64,000 nucleotides of DNA from Cardiocondyla obscurior (taxonomy: Eukaryota > Arthropoda > Insecta > Hymenoptera > Formicidae), in contig NC_091879.1 in assembly GCF_019399895.1 (NCBI RefSeq), positions 2,294,001-2,358,000 of the forward strand, read 5' to 3'. Position 1 is the stretch's first letter. Each line of letters begins with the position of its first letter. Both the position numbers and the translations under genes were made by a program. The notes below the pieces were generated by a model. That model made no database searches. It was not told the DNA's origin and worked only from the letters and a program-made list of their open reading frames with translations. Of this stretch, positions 63,624-64,000 are shown piece by piece.

Positions 63624-64000
63624 CTCTTGTAAGATATTACAAAGCTGTTAAAGTTAGGCCTTTACGAAGTTGTATCCGTATAAAATTAGGTACTTTGTTG
63701 CCAAAACTTTCTTTGAAACGTTTTATTAGATTTTTTTATTTCATAATTTTAAATGTCGTCTAGTGATGTAAAATTTTTGCACGTCGTGGAAAGTATAAGT
63801 TGAATAGGTTTGATTATAGTTGATTAGTTGATTATAGTTGATTACTCTTCAAAGGAAATTTATTGTGGCAGCGATGAGAGGGTTAATTATGTTTTACGAA
63901 ATTATTTCTCGAAATCCATCTTTCGCTTTCTTCTCCGAACGTGAATATAAATCTCAATCAATCCCGAATGCGAAATGCACGTCACGGAAAGACCTACTTA
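63624..64000. other. probable intron start, AT-rich
   Basis: Sequence after the donor at 63618 becomes AT-rich with no further clear exon before the window ends. It contains a short tandem repeat at 63810-63845. Confidence 0.4.
63810..63845. repeat. two tandem 18-bp units
   Basis: TTGATTATAGTTGATTAG is repeated once at 63828 with only the last base changed (C). Each unit is itself two related TTGATTA pieces. Confidence 0.85.

Noticed and set aside
1..64000. tRNA, rRNA, CRISPR arrays, telomeric repeats and known microRNAs
   Set aside because: No convincing B-box plus cloverleaf, no ribosomal segments, no spaced direct repeats, no TTAGG arrays and no familiar microRNA seed-containing hairpin were found by eye.

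Overview
The window looks like nuclear DNA of an insect, most likely a hymenopteran and possibly an ant. Reasons: spliced genes with short GT-AG introns, an arthropod-type core promoter (TATA plus TCAGT initiator), a hymenopteran-style TIL protease inhibitor, abundant undepleted CpG, and alternating GC-rich and AT-rich blocks with many A/T runs and GA/CT microsatellites. The assignment to ants is inference. Bacterial features (operons, Shine-Dalgarno sites, CRISPR) are absent.

Right third (about 42.5-63 kb): one large gene on the minus strand encodes an axonemal outer-arm dynein heavy chain of the beta (DNAH9/11/17) class. I traced 35 coding exons from the ATG at 62910 to the stop at 42660. 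Every junction has GT-AG ends, the reading frame holds throughout, and the predicted protein is 4,463 residues, the family's normal length. A tandem AATAAA lies about 145 bp past the stop. Upstream, about 550 bp separates it from a plus-strand first coding exon (63458-63617) with a mitochondrial-presequence look, so the two may share a bidirectional promoter.

The most unusual structure is a module of about 1.2 kb present twice in the same orientation: at 1551-2775, and at 61233-62437 inside dynein intron 1, antisense to dynein. Both copies keep the same four exon-like blocks with GT/AG boundaries, and the last three blocks have identical lengths (105, 291 and 44 nt). The blocks are themselves related to one another. 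I do not recognise the family.

Middle (about 3-42 kb): mostly non-coding. The supported gene is a three-exon TIL-domain (cysteine-rich) protease inhibitor on the minus strand (27503-28248) with a clear TATA/initiator promoter. A single related TIL exon without visible partners lies at 29639-29728. Two near-identical 14-bp RFX X-box motifs occur 610 bp apart at 22.7 and 23.3 kb. A TATA/GC-box site at 10.07 kb and an unidentified possible exon at 2992-3174 are weaker calls. The rest holds only simple repeats, A/T tracts and open frames that look like chance.
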